From positions 1-8,162 of the forward strand of contig JAHIFA010000032.1 in assembly GCA_018901315.1 (NCBI GenBank): 8,162 nucleotides of DNA, given 5' to 3'. Below the pieces are notes generated by a model that did no database searches, was not told the origin of the DNA, and saw nothing but the letters and a program-made list of their open reading frames with translations. The translations under genes were made by a program, and so were the position numbers. The stretch comes from Nanobdellota archaeon (lineage in GTDB: Archaea; Nanobdellota; Nanobdellia; Woesearchaeales; CG1-02-33-12). This document shows positions 6,350 to 8,162 of the stretch, in pieces; within the stretch, counting starts at the first letter, position 1, and each line of letters starts with the position of its first letter.

Positions 6350-7562
6350 CTATATTTTCAATCTCTTCATTAATTCTTTTCTCAAAGTCAGCAACATGCT
6401 CTCCTTCTTGTTTTTCCTTGCTTAATATTGCCATTAGCTGCTTTGTCAGTGTTTCTTCCTCTTCAGTACTAAGAGCATCAACTTTTATTTGTCCTATGCT
6501 CTCTTTTATCAATGAATCTTCAACATCTTCAACAGAGCTTATATTTGCCTTAACTTTATCTAATTCTTTTGCTGTTAGTTTAGCTGTATTTTTCATTACA
6601 AAATAAACACCATTGTCATAAAGCTTGCTGAAAATTTCCTTTATGTTTATATCAGATGGTTTTCCTGAATCCAAACAGCCAAATAATCTTATTGTTACAA
6701 TTGTGTTTATAAATTCCCTTCCTTTTATTTTGTCTTCAAGCTCTGCTCTTATCTGCTCAGGGCTTTTGTTGTTGCAGTCAATGTTTAATGAAAAAACATT
6801 ATAGATAATGATTGGCTCATGTTTAAGCTTAATTCCATTATCTGTTTTTTCAACAATATAAAAGCCTCCGTTCTCAAGCTTTTCAAGCTCGCTAAAGCTG
6901 TTTGGAAACAATGGCCCGGGATATGCTATAAGCCCGTAACCTGGCTCTTTTTTGCTGAATACATGATGAACATGCCCACCGGCATAATAATCAAAATTTT
7001 TTGGCAGCAGAGATAATGCCTGCGATTCCATTAAATTAAGCTCTTCTGGCTTGAATTCAGTAAGTGCTGTATGAAACATAAATATCTTAAAGCCCTTTTC
7101 CTCTTCAAGGCCCCTCCTGACAAGCGAGCCATACTGCCTTTTGTCAAGCATTCCCTTTCTTCCATAAATGCCTGTTATTTTTGCCCCTGTTTTTTTGTCA
7201 ATGGTAAATTCAAGGTTTAGTTTTTCATCAATTATTTTCCCTTTCATGACATTTATTAAGAGGCCTGCATTTTCCAAAACATCAATTATTGTTTTTCCGC
7301 TTGGAGAAAAATCATGAGAGCCAGGTATTACATAAGAGGGGATATTGTTGTCTTTTAATTCCTTGAGTTTTGTAACAACTACCTTTAAAGCATCAATGCC
7401 TGGCAGGGCTGTGTTGAATAAGTCTCCGGCTATTAATACAAAATCAACCTGCTTTTCAATGCAGATGTTTACTGCTTTTAGAAAGGCCTTTGTGCTTGCA
7501 TCCCTTAGTTTTGGGTCCCTCCAAGAGCCAATGTGGCAATCGGCCATATGCGCGAATTTCAT
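6336..7562 (-). CDS. mre11: Mre11-family DNA repair nuclease (calcineurin-like metallophosphoesterase)
   Basis: Mre11/SbcD nucleases process DNA double-strand breaks, normally with the Rad50 ATPase. This 408-residue protein carries the phosphoesterase motifs in order: DCH (Asp8, His10), AGDLFN (Asp47), PGSHD (His83, Asp84), FMFHT (His164) and GGHVHH (His197, His199). In motif III the usual GNHD is GSHD, so Ser82 stands where a metal-binding Asn is expected. The catalytic domain covers about 1-245, followed by a capping region. A charged helical tail (about 345-408) could bind Rad50. Length suits an archaeal Mre11. The start MKFAHMADCHIG is typical and lies 23-24 bases from a TATA-like element. 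No rad50 is visible on either side, although the two genes are often adjacent in archaea. A more distant phosphoesterase role (a SbcD-like paralogue) remains possible. Confidence 0.88.
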   Translation of the reverse strand: MKFAHMADCHIGSWRDPKLRDASTKAFLKAVNICIEKQVDFVLIAGDLFNTALPGIDALKVVVTKLKELKDNNIPSYVIPGSHDFSPSGKTIIDVLENAGLLINVMKGKIIDEKLNLEFTIDKKTGAKITGIYGRKGMLDKRQYGSLVRRGLEEEKGFKIFMFHTALTEFKPEELNLMESQALSLLPKNFDYYAGGHVHHVFSKKEPGYGLIAYPGPLFPNSFSELEKLENGGFYIVEKTDNGIKLKHEPIIIYNVFSLNIDCNNKSPEQIRAELEDKIKGREFINTIVTIRLFGCLDSGKPSDINIKEIFSKLYDNGVYFVMKNTAKLTAKELDKVKANISSVEDVEDSLIKESIGQIKVDALSTEEEETLTKQLMAILSKEKQEGEHVADFEKRINEEIENIVKLD

Positions 7563-7580
7563 ATTAAAAAGAAGGAAGAC

Positions 7581-7590
7581 TTAATATAAA
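7581..7590 (-). promoter_or_regulatory. TATA-like promoter element for mre11
   Basis: On the minus strand this reads TTTATATTAA, centred about 23-24 bases before the ATG at 7562. The bases between are pyrimidine-rich (CTTCCTTC), the complement of a purine-rich SD, so no ribosome binding site is present. A leaderless or near-leaderless mRNA, independent of the PH-like gene, is likely. Confidence 0.55.
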
Positions 7591-7614
7591 AAGTTATAGT
7601 TTCCAGCTTTTACC

Positions 7615-7667
7615 AAAAACCCAAAATGGCCATTTAAACAAAAAAAAGTGTGTTTAATAGGGTTTTT
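7615..7667 (-). terminator. Nested hairpin with an oligo-T loop after the PH-like gene, possible terminator or structured element
   Basis: The outer arms AAAAACCC (7615-7622) and GGGTTTTT (7660-7667) are perfectly complementary over 8 bases. Inside, TTAAACA (7634-7640) pairs with TGTTTAA (7651-7657). On the minus strand, where the PH-like gene ends at 7700, a T8 run (7640-7647) falls at the loop. It lies between that gene and the mre11 promoter, a natural place to stop transcription. The TGGCCA palindrome at 7626-7631 sits in the internal loop. Confidence 0.4.
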
Positions 7668-7699
7668 AGTTTCGATTCAAGGCGTCAAAAATCTACTAG

Positions 7700-8162
7700 T
7701 CATTTGCTTAAGATATATGAACTAAGTACATCTTTAATTTTGATTATATGTTCCTTTTTCCCTGTAACATACTTAAATTTTTTTCCGTCATTTGTAAAAA
7801 AAGTAACTGAACGGTCAAAAAAATTTTTTATCTTAACCTCTTTAAGTTGGTTAAGAGGAATTTCAAAATTATTTTTATCAAATTCAAGAATTTCTTGGGG
7901 ATTCATCATATCTATTATTTCTTCCCCTTTCTTTTTTATATATTTTCTACCGAAAAGAAAATTCCAAGAGGATATATCTTCACCACCTACATATTTTCCT
8001 TGTCCATGTAGGGGTATAACCGCAAAAATTATTCTTTTATTTGTGATTATTATTGAATTTTCAGGATTTTTAGTTTCACCCAGACCAAATAAAACATCAG
8101 AATTCCATACCCTACCTGTAAATTGTTTAGTAACCCCAAAGAGGGTTGTCAATATTCTTTCA
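7700..8162 (-). CDS. PH-like (bacterial PH/GRAM-type) domain protein, N-terminus outside the window
   Basis: The frame is open from the right edge to a TGA at 7700-7702, giving 153 visible residues. The only start-type codon near the edge is a TTG at 8152. Sense codons (Glu-Arg-Ile) precede it up to the edge, so the real start is probably upstream and the gene is partial. The motif SIIITNKRIIFAVIP followed by a long loop, then IPLNQLKEVKIKNFFDRSVTFFTNDGKKFKY (key features: I-P-x-x-x-L-x-x-V and a paired-strand turn at NDGK) and a final helix (EHIIKIKDVLSSYI), is the pattern of PH-like domains in uncharacterised prokaryotic proteins. Such folds bind lipids or proteins, but no ligand can be inferred here. 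It is soluble as seen, with no membrane segment in the visible part. The domain call is by eye and moderately secure. Confidence 0.65.
   Translation of the reverse strand, partial: ERILTTLFGVTKQFTGRVWNSDVLFGLGETKNPENSIIITNKRIIFAVIPLHGQGKYVGGEDISSWNFLFGRKYIKKKGEEIIDMMNPQEILEFDKNNFEIPLNQLKEVKIKNFFDRSVTFFTNDGKKFKYVTGKKEHIIKIKDVLSSYILSK

Noticed and set aside
7345..7584. Open frame on the plus strand opposite the mre11 5' end (79 codons)
   Set aside because: It is antisense to the motif-bearing part of mre11 and runs through its promoter. The product shows no recognisable domain.
7670..7680. TTTCGATTC, similar to a tRNA T-loop
   Set aside because: The flanking bases do not form a T-stem, and there is no acceptor stem, anticodon arm or CCA context on either strand.
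8150..8152. TTG at 8152 as the start of the PH-like gene
   Set aside because: The frame stays open to the window edge with plausible residues (Glu-Arg-Ile), and no promoter can be seen in the 10 remaining bases. The gene is better treated as partial.
1..8162. CRISPR array, insertion sequence or attachment site
   Set aside because: No regularly spaced direct repeats, terminal inverted repeats around a transposase, or tRNA-end duplication were seen. The only long repeat is the MFS gene pair.

Overview
The window looks archaeal, most likely from a small-genome DPANN-type lineage such as Woesearchaeota or Pacearchaeota. This rests on an archaeal-type clamp-loader large subunit (RfcL), an archaeal Mre11-family nuclease, low GC content, and BRE/TATA boxes centred about 23-28 bases before start codons with no Shine-Dalgarno sites, which implies leaderless mRNAs. 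The phylum is an inference from protein style; no marker in the window fixes it. No rRNA, tRNA, CRISPR array, transposase or integrase is visible.

Layout. At the left edge is the 3' end of a DUF2062 membrane protein gene (1-309, +). Two tandem, same-strand MFS transporter genes follow (335-1690 and 1930-3321). By hand count they are about 69% identical over 440 gap-free residues, and each has its own identical TATA-like element at almost the same distance from its ATG. They are separated by 239 bases holding a nested inverted repeat and a T8 run. Convergent to them is rfcL (3357-4568, -). A 150-base divergent intergenic region carries back-to-back promoters for rfcL and a subtilisin-family serine protease (4719-6023, +), which has a complete catalytic triad and an N-terminal I9-like prodomain but no signal peptide. 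A 107-109 residue protein of unknown function (6026-6349, +) follows with essentially no gap. It runs 14 bases tail-to-tail into an mre11-family gene (6336-7562, -). A 137-base spacer with the mre11 promoter and a nested hairpin separates that from a PH-like domain gene (7700 to the right edge, -), whose start lies outside the window.

How the genes relate. The MFS pair is a local duplication with duplicated promoters. RfcL (loading of the PCNA clamp) and Mre11 (double-strand break processing) are DNA-maintenance genes, each on its own promoter. The protease and the small protein behind it look like a two-gene operon. The most interesting hypothesis is that the small protein is a partner or I9-like inhibitor of a protease that, lacking a signal peptide, may stay in the cell. 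Other points worth checking are the absence of a recognisable PCNA-binding (PIP) box in the short RfcL, a Ser in place of the usual metal-binding Asn in Mre11 motif III, and no rad50 beside mre11.
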